Notes: generated by a model not told the origin, from the sequence alone. Shown: positions 48,253 through 61,379, counted from the first letter of the stretch. The stretch is 64,000 nucleotides of DNA from Gonatopus flavifemur (GCA_018340375.1 JAFFJZ010000002.1:16882001-16946000); one strand, 5' to 3'. A program made the numbers and translations.

Positions 48253-50404
48253 CTGTAAAAAGATTGAGGGAGTTGTTAATATTCTATTCCAAGTTCAGTG
48301 GAAATGAGTCAGGGGTGACAAAAAAATCAAGATATAGATGATGATTCAGAAGACGAATATCTAAATTGATATGTTCGATATATACAGGTTTTCTTTTCCC
48401 GCTAAAAATGTTTCGGTGTATATTTTAATGAATCATTGGGGGTTTTTTTTCTAATTTGATTGATTATTACAAGACGAAGAGAAAAATTGAAACATGTTTG
48501 TGAATAGAAAAAAGTGATGAATATTGAGAATTTCATCGAAACATTTCAAATAGATTATAAATACACAAAATCAAACACTGAATATATGATAGGAGAAAAA
48601 TTTACATTGAATTCCTATTGTGATCAATTCGTTGTACTTTTTTTTTATTATAGAAAAGTAAGTCGAGCATTGCTAGACATTCGGTTATCACTTTTCATAA
48701 TATTCACACAATAGTGCATTGATTTTTAACTCATCAGAAGAAAAATACAAGGTTTATATAGTTTTCATCATTTTCCAGCTTCATTTACAAGTTAATAATA
48801 TCATGGAATTGAATACATCAACTGTTGACTGAAATAACTGAATGTAAACGAAACATTGGAACAGGGATTATTGATAATGTGAATCAGGAGAAATTATGAA
48901 AAATCATCAGCAATGATGAACATTCATGAACACTTTATTTAAAAAGTTTATATACAATTCATTCAGAACTCCCATACTTTCCCTCTGGTGAAATATTTAG
49001 AAAATCTTCTCATCCCTTCGTAATTTCACGTAATATTCCAATGGTTCTAAATCCATTGGATTTGCATAGTTTAATGAGACTTCGTGTATTCTATAAAGTT
49101 AGATATTCGATCCGACAAGAAAGTCTAATTACACAATCCGTTGGAAAGTGACGATTGCACTCTTCTAATTGTTTGGTTCTCTCCGTGCTTTACATATTTT
49201 ATGGTCTTTCGCTTTGGTTTTCCACGTAATAGTTTATTTTCGTAAAAGTCAATATCTCCTGAATAAATTGAAATTAGCGAATCAGGGCATAATTTAAGCG
49301 GCGTTTTTAATCGAAACGTTGGTTATACAAAAAGGTGGTTGATTTTGGAACGTTAAAACAGTGAGTAAAACGGAATGTTTTCAATATAACTTGTGTATAA
49401 ATTATATATAATTATATATAATTTGTAAATGTTTCCACTTGGGTTTTTTCTTTTCTCTTCAAAAATTGATTATCTAATGTTTCGGCTTATTCTAGATTTT
49501 ACTTAGATTCTCCTGTAAGATCCATTTCCGACAATTGCTACATTAACATATTGCAATACCCGAGTTAAAAATGGTTTATATATAAATTATATATAATTGC
49601 AAACATTCTTCCATTCGGATAAAGTCAAAAAGAACTCTTCATAATTTGTACAATGTAAAGTAGATATTTTTACGAACTAAGATACGTACACATATTCCAT
49701 AGAATAGTATATTTCCCATCAATTGACCCCAATAAAAACATTTGTAGGAATTAAGAACCCTAGAGAACGACTGAAGTGATTTCTACTTAAACAGGACCAA
49801 CTTCAGGAACCATCCGTCCTATCAAAGTCCAAAAGGCTGCAGTTCCAGGATGTGCCAGTCGATAGGCAACCCCACTTGCTTTTATCGAATCTATTTCTCA
49901 ATCGGTCAATATTGAATTCCATCTGAAGAGTACCATTAACTTCCCTTCCGGAAAAAGACACCTAACTGTCAATTGCATTATTTCACTGATCGCTCTGAGA
50001 GGTAAAGTTTTTTTTTCTTTAATATTGCCTTATTTTTTCGACTATAGGAAAATTCTGGAATTTCAAGAAATGATGATGATCTTCAAGGAAAAGATTATTT
50101 TATTAACAGTTGATTTTCTGAATGAATATTAAGTTCAAGTTATTTGAATCTCGAATTAAGGTTATATCTCTGATGCACGTAAACACCTGTGTTTGACGAA
50201 ACAGCATGCCGATGCGACGATCGCTTCGAAAAAATTGGGATATTCCCGGAACGTTATCAGTTACTTAATAAACTTGTGAGTATTGTTCATTTTATAAAAG
50301 GCAATGAAGAAGAGGGCAATGTTCACTTTGTTCTGAAGTTGCAGTGCTTCAGTTTTTTGCACAGTGAATAGTCATTATAAGGAATTGAGAAAGACCAATC
50401 ATTT

Positions 50405-50564
50405 TAGCAGCCGATTGTTATAATTTCTTACACAAAATTTGTATTAAGGATTTCAGCATCTGAAACGTTCAGTGGAACACTGCTTGATCGATTTCTGGTA
50501 TAAAAAAAGCTTGAATGATGTTTGATCAGTAAATATAACAATCGGCTGCTAGTTTCAGCTTCAT
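50405..50564. mobile_element. Family A MITE copy, left end lost
   Basis: It starts at AGCAGCCGATTGTTATAA, lacking the first 14 or so terminal bases, and ends GGCTGCTAGTTTCAGCTTCAT. The interior is the best match to copy 3 (GCATCTGAAACGTTCA, CTGCTTGATCGATTTCTGGT). With the left end missing, no TSD is expected. Confidence 0.8.
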
Positions 50565-53297
50565 TTCCAAATCCCATTCAATTTGATTGATTTGTTTTTG
50601 GGAATCCTATAAGTGCTATGTAATTTGATAATTTAATTACATAATTTATGTGGTTGAAAATCTTATTGGAGCCCCCAAAGCCTCATTGAGTCTTTCTCAC
50701 TGAATCTGGAAGAGTGTAAAATTGATGATTGAAGTGGATGTGAAGATTTAACCTTAAACCCTAGACTTTCACTCAGAAACAGTGAAAAATTTCACTTGAA
50801 ACATTGACTGGCTGAAGATTGAAATTACACATTAGCACATTAGATCAGAAGAATATCATGGCGAATTCAATACGGATTCTTCTTGAATTTCTGTACTACA
50901 TAAGAATTCTTCAATTAGGTTTAGGTGAATTCAATAAACTTCCATAATGAAGAATCCGATTGAAGCCTGCTCTCCGATACTACCCAGAATTTCATACATG
51001 AAAATTCTTCTTTGGCTCTTCGTGCATTGATAAATTGATCCTTCGAAAAAGTAATAAAAATCTATCAAGTAATCTTGTTGATCGATCACTCGACTGTACA
51101 GCTTCACTTCCAGTCGAAGTGGATTATATTGAAATTTTCACAAATTGTTTATGACTAATTTGAACACAGAACAGATATTTGATAAAATCAAATCTCAGCT
51201 TCATCAACTTGCACTCTATTCAAGATAAATAGATCAGATAACAGAACATCTAAGACTTCCAACTGTCTTGAACTTTCGATGGATTTCTTTTCAAATATCG
51301 ATAACAAACTAGCTCCAGGCATTTCCGAGGCAGTGAAAATATAGATCGTCGTGTTATAGATTCTCTATAGTCAGTAAGAAGATTCCATACATCAACCAGA
51401 GTGGAACAAATCACATACAATTATGGAACAATCATGGCCCCCGATGATTCGAAGCTTTTGACATTCCACAACGATTTCCGTTTGAAAATTCAAAAGCATT
51501 GAGGGATTATTATTTATCGATTTTTAGGGACAATATTTCTCCATCATCAAACTTACTCAAACTCTGAATAAGTTGAAAGAAAAAGAGTATCTCTAACTTC
51601 TATTAGACACTGTACCGATGTATGGGGGAATTCTTTATTCTCCTCGAAGCCTCAAAGGAGTTTTCTCTGGGGATTAGTCCATTCTCTTATACTTATCGCC
51701 AATTCAATGGGCTTCTTCTCAGAACGCTACGTGGATACACGTACCTTCAACATCCTTCAAACTTTTTTGATACGCGCAATTCTTTGAAGACTAAATTGAA
51801 TTTCTAAAATTAATCGCGGAAAATGAAATAACAAACAAGTTTTTTTGACACGAACAATCAAAGATTTAAAATTAGTCTCCGACATTGATGCTTCTCAAAA
51901 TTACGTTTCGATTACGCACGTTGAGGAGGTTGAAATTTAAATTTAATTAAACTTCGAAAACTGACTCGTTACAATTGAATTAGATTACTCAAGTAAACAA
52001 TCACAAATGCATGAAATTTGTCATCTTCCCGTTGGATCTAACAATCTCCGCTCGTTAAGTTAGCGCCAAAATAATGAACTCGAACAAGTTTTTCACGTGT
52101 TGTGAGAACCGGATCCAAAATACTGTTATGCTGAGAAAGCATCTAAATACAGATATCAGATCCTTGAAACATATCTTTTGAGATAATTTTATGTTTACTT
52201 TCAATATTTCACACTCCCAACGACCAAAATAACAATCGTGAATCCGTATTAAAATATAAATATAGAAGTTCGTATAAGCAGTCCAAATGACTTTCTGACA
52301 AATATTTCTGATATTTTTGCCCTGCGAAGATTTTCTATGAAGAATTATAAACGTTCATGTGGGATAATTGATCGAAATCAAATGCTTTATTGTGATGAAA
52401 ATATTTGTCATTCTTTGTGATTCTTTGATAAATAATCGATGCTTCAATTTTCTTTATGCAACAAGAAATGATTCCCCAGATATTGAAAATGCCATTAAGA
52501 TGATCAATCTCAAAGAAAATCTTGAACCGCCAAAGTTATTCAACAAAATTCTATGAAAATCATGTGAAGGGGATTCCGCATATCAAAAGATGACAGAGGA
52601 GGAACACGTGTCTAGTGCTACGAAGAATGTTTTGCTATCCGCTGTTTTCTTTGTAATCAAATGAAAAGAGAATGGGAGAAGAAACGTGATCGAATTACAA
52701 ATCAAAGAAAGTGATGCTCATTTGTAATTATCGTATAATAATACGACAATTTATATTCTAGATATTTCCAATTATGATCCAAGGATAGTGAATTATTACA
52801 GTTATTTTAAATCTAATTGACTCAATAAATTTACATTCGTTCGAAGATTTGGAAAAAGCATGATATGAAAATCAGTGCAGTTTTTGAAAATATGAATGAA
52901 TAATTCGGATGGAAATAACAAAAACTCACTTCAGAGGGATTTCCATTGCAACAATAAAACATCAACTCCACGACACATTGTTTGATTTAAAAAAAAAACA
53001 TTGTTTTTCACATAATTTCTGGAACTTTGAGAAGATATAAAATTCATTTTTCGAATTTATAACAAGCTGAAGAGTTTTATGTATTCGTCATTGAAAGAAC
53101 AGAGACCGTGCTTTTATCTTAGAATATTCGTGATGAGACTTTCGAGATGGGTTTGCAAGAGTCATTGATATATCTCCACAAACACCTCTAACAGAATTCC
53201 CTAATTCATTTCTTGGACTCTACTACTCATGGCGCCATTTGCCAAAGTAGCGCGATAAATTTGAAACAAGCTATTTATAAGCGTGCAAAGAGGAGAT

Positions 53298-53320
53298 GAA
53301 GAAGAAGAAGAAGAAGAAGA
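53298..53320. repeat. (AAG)n microsatellite
   Basis: GAAGAAGAAG run of about eight units, non-coding. Confidence 0.85.
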
Positions 53321-55412
53321 TGCGGAGTGACGAGAGGAATAATGAATAAAAAGAGAATGTTCGAAATAGGCAATAAAATCAAACAAATTTTATCAGTTTG
53401 TTGCTTTTGAAAAAATCGTTTGTGATTCATCTCTGCGAGAATGCACTTTAGAATATCGAAGAATTTTGTCCAAACTATTGACTTTGAAACGTAATATCGA
53501 GATGATAATGAAACCGCAATATTCATGCTTGAAAAATACATGAATCATTCATGATTGAACAATGTGCAGAATATCCTTGATAATCAGTTTTTTGTCTCAA
53601 TTCCTCACTGATATTTGTCAATGAACTTGTGAGATTATTTCAACATTGAATGACAAAAACTGCAGCATGAATAAGCTACTTGTTATCAATCGCTGGATTA
53701 AAAATAAAATGCTTTTATAATAATTATTTCGAACCGAATGATATTTTTTGAATCGGAGATTACAAGCATATTCTTCAAAATTCATCTTCATTTTATGCTT
53801 ATTAAAACATAATAACATATTGATCAAGTATATCAAAGTTTACAGTGAATATCTTATATTTCATTCAGATTCTCTTATTCATTGATCACACGGAGCAAAA
53901 TTGAACTATAATCTTGTAAGAATAATGAACCAATATCAACAAATCGTGCACGAGGAATTCTCTTATTTTCTTCGAACATTATTGGTGTTATTGTTTGTTT
54001 GGCCTCTGTCTCGATAGCAAGGCTCCCTGACCTCTTGCTTCACTACTCCCACTTTGTTACTTGATTTCCCACTTCATAGGGAGATAGTTATAACACGAGT
54101 AGTATAACAACTCGTACTGTATTACGAATCTCTTCTAATCACGCTATGTTCAGAAAAAAATTCATATAAATATCGATATGCCGATTCACTCGTCAGAATC
54201 TTTTGTACATTTATTATTTAAAAACAATACAAATCTCTTCTAGAAACACGAACTTTGATTATTTTAATGTTTCGAATAATCGATTGATAAGGGGAAAAAA
54301 TAGTCCAATACAGAATCGATGTATCCACGTATAACGATAAAAACGCAACTAATAAACATCATAAAGTCATTGAAATTACACAAAAGAAGAGCTGCCGCGG
54401 ATGAGCGTATGTTCGAGAAGTAACCCGTACTCATGCGACAAAGACCAATTACGAGCTATGAATAGTCAGTTCACTCTACGTTACATAGAGCTTCAACAAC
54501 CCAATTTGTTCTATATATACGTACATGTATATTGCAAAGAGTCCTTGTAATTTGTTAATCTCTTGTCAGACGTGACAAGCGTTCTAAACACTTCTTCGAG
54601 CAAGTGGTGTCGTAAGAAGCTTTGAAACAATTTTGATCACTCAACAATGAGAGAGCATCTTCCGAGAATCAAAGCAATGGGGGAATCTTCCATCCCTGGA
54701 CGATTCAACGTTTTGAATAGAATCCGCATCTTATTCAGTAATTATGAGATCCGGTGTTGCGTTTGAATTGATGATATTCTCTCTTATGCAATCTCGCGAT
54801 TGATTGAAATTTTCCTTTTTCTTTTATAAATCCATGAAATTCACGGATATCAAAGCATCGCACTGCTGACGAAGAGAAACAAATCGATCGAACAGGCTAT
54901 TGATATAGATTTTCCATTGATTACTAAACTTGAAAAAGCGAGCCATGCGAGAAATGTGTTACGAAACCTGTACACATCATTGATAAAGGATTGGTAGTAA
55001 GTTTATAGCATTCTTACAGAGTAAGCAAAAGTTTTTCAATTCCATAATGCATGAATGAATCTGATTAATCGCACGATATGAACAACTTATTACTATTATA
55101 TACTCGCATTTTGAATCTGGTGTTACGTAATCAATGTAATTTCCTGATCATTAACCTAAATAATGTACAGTGTGAGGAAAAAATATCTGTAAAATTCGAT
55201 TCATTGAAATTCAAGGATGAATGATCTAGGGTGATGTAGGCATATTTGTTAAACGATCGCGTGGTATGTCTGGAATGGAGAAAAAAAAGGTTATTGTTAT
55301 AGAAATATTTGTAAATTTCATAATTTTCAAATTCAAAAAATGCACCGTTGCTAAATGACAGTAATGTCCAACATAAGTCCAATATCGGGATTTTAATTTT
55401 GCTATTATTTAA

Positions 55413-55727
55413 AGGCTCTGTCTAGAGACAAGCCAACCTATCTTTAACTTTTAAATTCAAGACACGTGAATTCTCAAATTCTCGTGGATATAGCGAATCC
55501 TCGAGGGATTAACTACAGATAGACGAAATTCTCCGTGTATCGAGTTGAAAATTCGAGCCAGGCGAGAAATTTTGTGTGTATCGATCTTAAAAAATTCTAT
55601 TCACGAGAAATTTCGCTTGTCTGTAGATGATCTCTTGAGGATTGCCTATATCCACGAGAATTTGAGAATTTCACGTGTCTCGAATTTAAAACTTGGATAC
55701 AGGTTAGCGTGTCTCTAGGCAGAGCCT
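55413..55727. mobile_element. 315-bp foldback element
   Basis: The left end AGGCTCTGTCTAGAGACA and the right end, reversed, AGGCTCTGCCTAGAGACA pair. The arms stay complementary, with small gaps, for about 130 bp each, including GACACGTGAATTCTCAAATT and GATAGACGAAATTCTC segments. Almost the whole element is one imperfect palindrome. No coding capacity. Possible origins are a foldback MITE or an inverted duplication. Confidence 0.75.
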
Positions 55728-56674
55728 AGAAATGCTGTACAGAGAGATATTTTGAATTAATGTACGTATTTTTATGTAGTTCGTCCCGAAACAATTTTTA
55801 AAAGCCCAGCCGCTGGTATCCTTTAGAATGTATTAATCCATACAGCAGAACATGTCTCAGTAACTTTTCAAAATATTGCTCCAATATTACAATGTTTAAT
55901 TAATGTCGTAGCGATATTTTGAGATATTCTGGCAACGTTGGTGCTGTATGGGAAATGCCAAGTGTGAAATTAAACAACATCCACTTCGACAGACATTCCA
56001 CAGAAACGAAAATCATATCTTACTTGAAACAGTTTGTCAATGCTTATTCAATGTTCTATAATCGAACATTAATTACCGATTCCGTAGTCCCCTGATATCC
56101 CGCTGATTCTTGCACATGACCTGAGATATTCAATGATTCATCTACTTCTGGCTGAGCATTGGCGTGGTTTCACTCTTTTATAAACTGGGTATTGATTTAA
56201 CACCGACTCAGAACTCTCTGTTCATGTAAACCAATACCGTTTGAAATCCATCGAACAATTATTCATGTCGGTTGAAAGACAGTAATGACCTTGAATAGAA
56301 ACAATTGTTTGAACCAGGGTCTGACAAATTCAACCTTGTCAATACCGAGCCACTTGTCGTCTCTATTGATTTCCACATACGTAATTTTCATCGATCTACT
56401 GACTACTTTTTTATATTGTTACAGAGTAGAAACAAACTCGTTAGATGATGTTCTAAGTCTAGTATCAACAATTCTTATCGAGAGGATTCCTCGATATCGA
56501 TCAGTTAATATAGGAAACTCTGCTAATAACGCTGCTGTTTGGCATGTGATGATTAATTTAATCAAAACTGAGGAATTGATTGAACACCCTCCTATGTTTT
56601 TCAAATTCTTTTAAACCTCGTTATTACTCATTTTGAAATGTGTCAAAGTTCTAATGGTAATGGTCTTTCATATA

Positions 56675-57984
56675 CGAGGTGTGTTCAAAAAGTAAGGTGA
56701 CTTTTCAAATTTCGCGGGCAACGTACTTTCAATTATCGATTTTTTTTGTTTTGTTATGTTGGCACACTCTTCCCGAACATCTGTACCAAGTTTCAAGTGT
56801 ATAGCATTTTTTGTTTGGTTGTGAGAGGCGTAAAGGTTATAAGTGTTTTGCGTGCTCGGCGATTTCTTGCTATCGAAAAATATGGATCAAAGGATTTGCA
56901 TCAAATTTTGTGTAAAAAATAAAATAAAGTGCTCCGAAACACTTAAAATGTTGACAGTAGCATACGGTGAAACTGTTCTGAGTAAAAAAAATGTTTACAA
57001 GTGGTACAAACTCTTCCAAGATGGCCGGGAAGATGCCAATGACGAGCCTCGCTCTGGACGCCCAAGCACGTCAACAACTGATGAAAACGTTCAAGCAGTG
57101 AAGAAAATTGTTTTGGAAAATCGTCGAATCACTATCAGAGAAGTTGCTGAGGATGTTGGTTTATCGCTTGGCTCGTGCCATGAAATTTTTTCTAACGTTT
57201 TGGGCATGAGACGTGTGTCAGCGAAGTTTGTTCCGAAATTGCTAAATTTTGACCAAAAGAACCGTCGCATGAGCATCGCTCAAGAACTGTTGAATGACGT
57301 CAACGACGACCCAGATTTACTCAAAAGGGTCATAACTGGTAACGAATCATGGGTATATGGTTATGATGTCGAAACCAAAGTCCAATCGTCCCAATGGAAG
57401 ACCCCAGATGAGCCAAGACCGAAAAAAGCACGCCAAGTTCGATCAAATGTCAAAGTTTTGCTCACTGTTTTCTTCGATTACCATGGCGTGGTGCATCAGG
57501 AGTTCTTACCATATGGTCGTACGGTCAATAAACAGTATTATCTTGAAGTTATGCGCCGTTTGCGAGAAGCAATACGAAGAAAACGTCCAGAATTGTGGAA
57601 AAATAATTCATGGCTTTTGCATCACGATAATGCCCCTGCTCACTCATCTTTGCTTGTGAGAGATTTTTTGGCCAAAAACAACACCACAATCATGCCTCAG
57701 CCACCATATTCACCGGATTTGGCCCCATGTGACTTTTTCTTGTTCCCAAAACTAAAGAGACCTATGAAAGGACGGAGATTTGCAACGATTGAAGAGATAA
57801 AGACTGCATCGCTGGAAGAGCTCAAGGCTATACCGAAAAGTGCTTTGAGGATTGGAAAAACCGTTGGCATAAGTGTATTGTATCTGAGGGGGATTACTTT
57901 GAAGGGGACAACATAAATATTGATAAATAAATAAATATTTTTTCTTAAAAATACAAAGTCACCTTACTTTTTGAACACACCTCG
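56675..57984 (+). mobile_element. Full-length mariner element
   Basis: 1,310 bp with 30-bp perfect terminal inverted repeats (56675-56704, 57955-57984) beginning CGAGGTGTGTTCAAAAAGTA. TA flanks at 56673-56674 and 57985-57986 are the target duplication expected for Tc1/mariner. A single transposase gene fills it. Identical TIRs suggest a fairly recent arrival, but the transposase is damaged, so the copy is not autonomous. Confidence 0.97.
56882..57930 (+). pseudogene. Mariner transposase, catalytic Asp lost and C-terminal frameshift
   Basis: The open frame runs 56882-57916 for 344 residues. The N-terminal helix-turn-helix DNA-binding part, the SGRPSTS linker and the DDE domain are present. 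The second and third catalytic Asp (D249 in HHDNAPAH, D284 in YSPDLAPCDFF) are 34 residues apart, the mariner D,D34D spacing. The first, in the usual TGDE motif, is Asn: ITGNESW, codon AAC at 57341-57343. After IPKSA (about residue 321) the frame shifts. The expected family C-terminus (CFEDWKNRWHKC...) continues in another frame from 57841 to a TAA at 57928-57930. Either change should abolish activity. The start was chosen at MDQRICIKF, the normal mariner N-terminus, not the upstream Met at 56843. Confidence 0.95.
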
Positions 57985-60900
57985 TAAAAAAGCAACCAAA
58001 GTTCGGATAACAGGATTTGATACGCTCACTTGCATACTAAAGGGAAATATCGATTCCGTAAATTTGGAAAATATTCCACCACCACTACCCCATACCAGCA
58101 TAACTGATAAGCAGGCGCATAACAGCATCCGGGAAAAGAAAATCTGCTATCGTAAACAACAAATTGACTGTTCTGGAATTTGCTAAATCAACAGCAAAAT
58201 CACTATCTGCGCTTGAAGTGGATAACTTCAAGGAGATACTAAAAAACTTTTCTCCACACGTGAAGTGAATTTCAAACTTCAAATGTGCTCTGCTGGAAAC
58301 AATGTTTCCAGAATCGGTGACCGTGATTATTGGAAAATCACTAGACCGATTGGGTTCAAACTCCAGAAGCTTCTGCGAGATAGAAAGAAAAATTTCTTCC
58401 TTCTTTCTCCGTTGACAACTATTTTTTATCAACAAAGAACAGGTGAATTTTTCAATCAAAATTAAACCTCTTAACTTCGATTAACCAGCAGTCTGTCGAT
58501 AAGACTTGTTTTTCGCAATGCTTCGATCGATAGCTAGGAAAAATAAGGGAATGATCCAATATTTCCGATCATCTCGAGGGAATTCAATGTGTATCACTTG
58601 TAATCACATTATACACTGAAAAAAAAAACTCACCGTGTGGTTCAATCAACTGAATATCAATTGAAATTATTGAATATGAGTTCATTTCAATCAATATTCA
58701 CCGTATTCAACCTCGCCGCGTGGTTGACTTGCCCCTAGTTTTTTTTTTCAGTGTACGCTTCGCCGGAATTCTCGGTATCCTCGGGACTCTCAGCTTTACA
58801 GGTATCGTCTCGGTCTCAAAAAATGATTGTTCGTCTCGTCTCGTATCTGGGTCGATACCAAGATACCGGTCTCGTTCGAAACACTAGTCATGTCTTGGAA
58901 AAACAACAATCATCTGATAAATCATGTTCAATTACAATTGTTGTTCTTAATGAATTATCTACTGGAATCGGTTGGAACGGAACTTCATTTACAACGTAAT
59001 GTAAATGAAATTCTTCATTCCGGTACGAATTTACATCATTATATGGCGTGAAGGAGAAGAGAGAGTATGCGTTTCGATATTTGATATTTCTCCCTGCCTG
59101 CGCTTCGCGGAGTGAAACCCTCCAAAACTCTCTGCTATTTCTCATTCTCGAATACTCTCATGATATAACTTGCCCCGTAATTACCGCTGCAAGTATCTTT
59201 GATTTGAGCGAATTTCATTGATTTGAATATTAATTGCTTTTAGTGTTCAGTTGAATTATGTGATAGGTGGATGCTTCAATGGTGACCTTGTTCTTTTTGT
59301 ACGATGAATACATCGAAGCAGGGAAGATAATGATATTCAATTTATATTAAATTCGTAGAAAACTTCATATTTCACGGTATCAATAGTTTTTTATAGAAAC
59401 TTTATCGAGTTTGAATGAAATTTTAGAAATTTCGTGTCCTTCTATCACGAATAATAAACAAGTAATACATGATTTTGATAAAACCCTGCATTTTTCACAC
59501 TGAGAAAAAGGGTTTAGTTGAATATTAGACAGCTGGGAAATTTAGTCCTTCTGAATGAAAATTTAGTTGGACCAAATACATTTCATTTTTTATGTACCTT
59601 GAATAAATTGTTTTATTCATATATCAGAAAACTAAACTTTTATTTATGCTAGCTAAAATTCATCTATTTTAGTTTTACCTTTCTCTCAAGTTGATGCATT
59701 ATGCGGGTGAAATATTATTTCAACTGAGTGCATGGTTTTATCATTCTTATTTATGTATAATTATTTTTCTTGAGGTTAACAAATCCCAATTCAATCCATG
59801 TTCAGGTACTTTTCGACCACCTTGAACTGGTTATTAATTTGCTCTTCAACTCCGAACTAATATTGATTGCTTTGTTTTGCCGTCTGCGAGTTGTTACCGT
59901 ATATTACAACTGTTTATGCTACAATTTCGATTCAATGATGTAATCGGATCCAAGAGTTGGATTCAATTTCATTTGATATCCTCATTTATCAGTTTTCAAG
60001 CCCATTAGGTGACCTTTTGTGATGTAACTCGTGCACGTTGGATTCGCTATTTTGAATCCCATGACTTGTCTACGTTTGTCAATTTTCAACGATCCCACCC
60101 TTCGTTCTGATTCACAATCCGTAATCAAACATAGAAGTTTAAAATTTTTATCAATTCAGTTTCAGTTTCACTAAAATATGAAAATTATTCCCAAGAATTG
60201 GCAAGTTTTATTCGAAGATATAAAACATATTCATGTTTTAAATATGAAATTCGCATTTTAGAATGATATAATTCGATTATGTTCTTTTATCCAAATACAA
60301 TTAACAGCAGTACATAATGTGAGGGTTATATAATTGCAATTCTTGGTTCGGAATACAGAATAGTGGAATCTATTATCCAGATACTTTATTACCATACGAA
60401 ATGTTGAAAAAGTTACGGCTTGAACGATATCAGGCAATCTTTCGACGAGATAAACAGATCTAACGCAAAGATTTTTCCTAACCGTTTATGCTATGACGAT
60501 TGCCGCTCTGATACATTTTTTCCTTTTGTATGTATGTACGTAGTATTACCATCTCCGGGGAGTTCCAGATAAAATCTATAATCACTGTTTCACATCGCAT
60601 AAATCTTGGAGTTTCAACTGCCAAGGTCACACCATTTCGGTTTTGTGAATCCAAAAATCACCTCAAAATAACCCCGAGATATAGATATTTCACTTGGCAC
60701 GAAATATCGACAGAAGGATCGACGGAAAGATTGACGGAACAGATGACTTATCCTGCAGTAATACGTGCATAATTTATGATTCTGTTACAATCAAGGTTCA
60801 GTTCACGCACATATGCACATTAAACACGAATGAACTTTATTGAATGAACAAAAATTCCAAGACCGTATGACAGCACTATTTATGGTTCGTGACCACATTC

Positions 60901-61379
60901 ATGATATATCATCATTATTATCATATTACACATGATGGGAGACAGTAGCGACTAGAAAGAGAGTTGCCTTTCGCGTCAGACTGTACCTCTCACTACTCAC
61001 GCAACTCCGAGGTCATATGTACGTACACACAACAACGTACTCTGATCAGACTGAGGCTTGCACAAAAATATAAGACGATATAAAAATAGCGGTATTGTCA
61101 TTGTTCTCACATAAGATCATCCTATTCTTTCAAAAAATTTTTGCCGATTAACTCCCATCATAGAATTCATTTAAAGAGTTGCTTTTCCACATTTCTCATT
61201 CGATATCTTTGAAAAATGTCATTCCTAGAACGGGACGCAACCGGAGTTGTATCATATTTAATTGAAAAGCGTGTAATCTCTTCCAGTTGGGTAAATTTAG
61301 ATACATCTAGTTTCTCGGTATTTCATTTTGTAGATATTTCATGTATCATACATACGGATGATAATACCTGGCGTATTAT
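57985..61379. other. Non-coding DNA with a short coding-like fragment
   Basis: Directly after the mariner, 58107-58268 reads in one frame as SGKRKSAIVNNKLTVLEF and on to KEILKNFSPHVK before a stop. It looks protein-like, but I do not recognise it. A TA-flanked MITE is at 58614-58753. The rest is AT-rich with no gene seen. A TATAAAAATA word near 61080 follows a GC-richer stretch at 60950-61070, a possible but unsupported promoter. Confidence 0.35.
58614..58753. mobile_element. TA-flanked MITE, CACTGAAAAAA ends
   Basis: Left end CACTGAAAAAAAAAAACT and right end AGTTTTTTTTTTCAGTG, each flanked by TA (58612-58613, 58754-58755). Inner arms ACCGTGTGGTTCAATCAAC and a complementary GCGTGGTTGAC pair further in. 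140 bp, Tc1/mariner-like target preference. Confidence 0.75.

Larger units (their letters stand above)
48253..56674. other. DNA upstream of shn exon a, probably intronic
   Basis: shn exon a starts at a splice acceptor, so this DNA is probably intron or 5' region of shn. I could not recognise an upstream exon. It holds a family A MITE (50405-50564), an inverted relative of the CACTC block (50670-50800), and a hairpin with GAATTCAATACGGATTC near 50862-50965. It also holds an A/T repeat with ACTTGGGT/ATTCGGAT ends (49381-49447 and 49576-49620), an AAG triplet run (53298-53320) and a 315-bp foldback (55413-55727). Confidence 0.45.
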
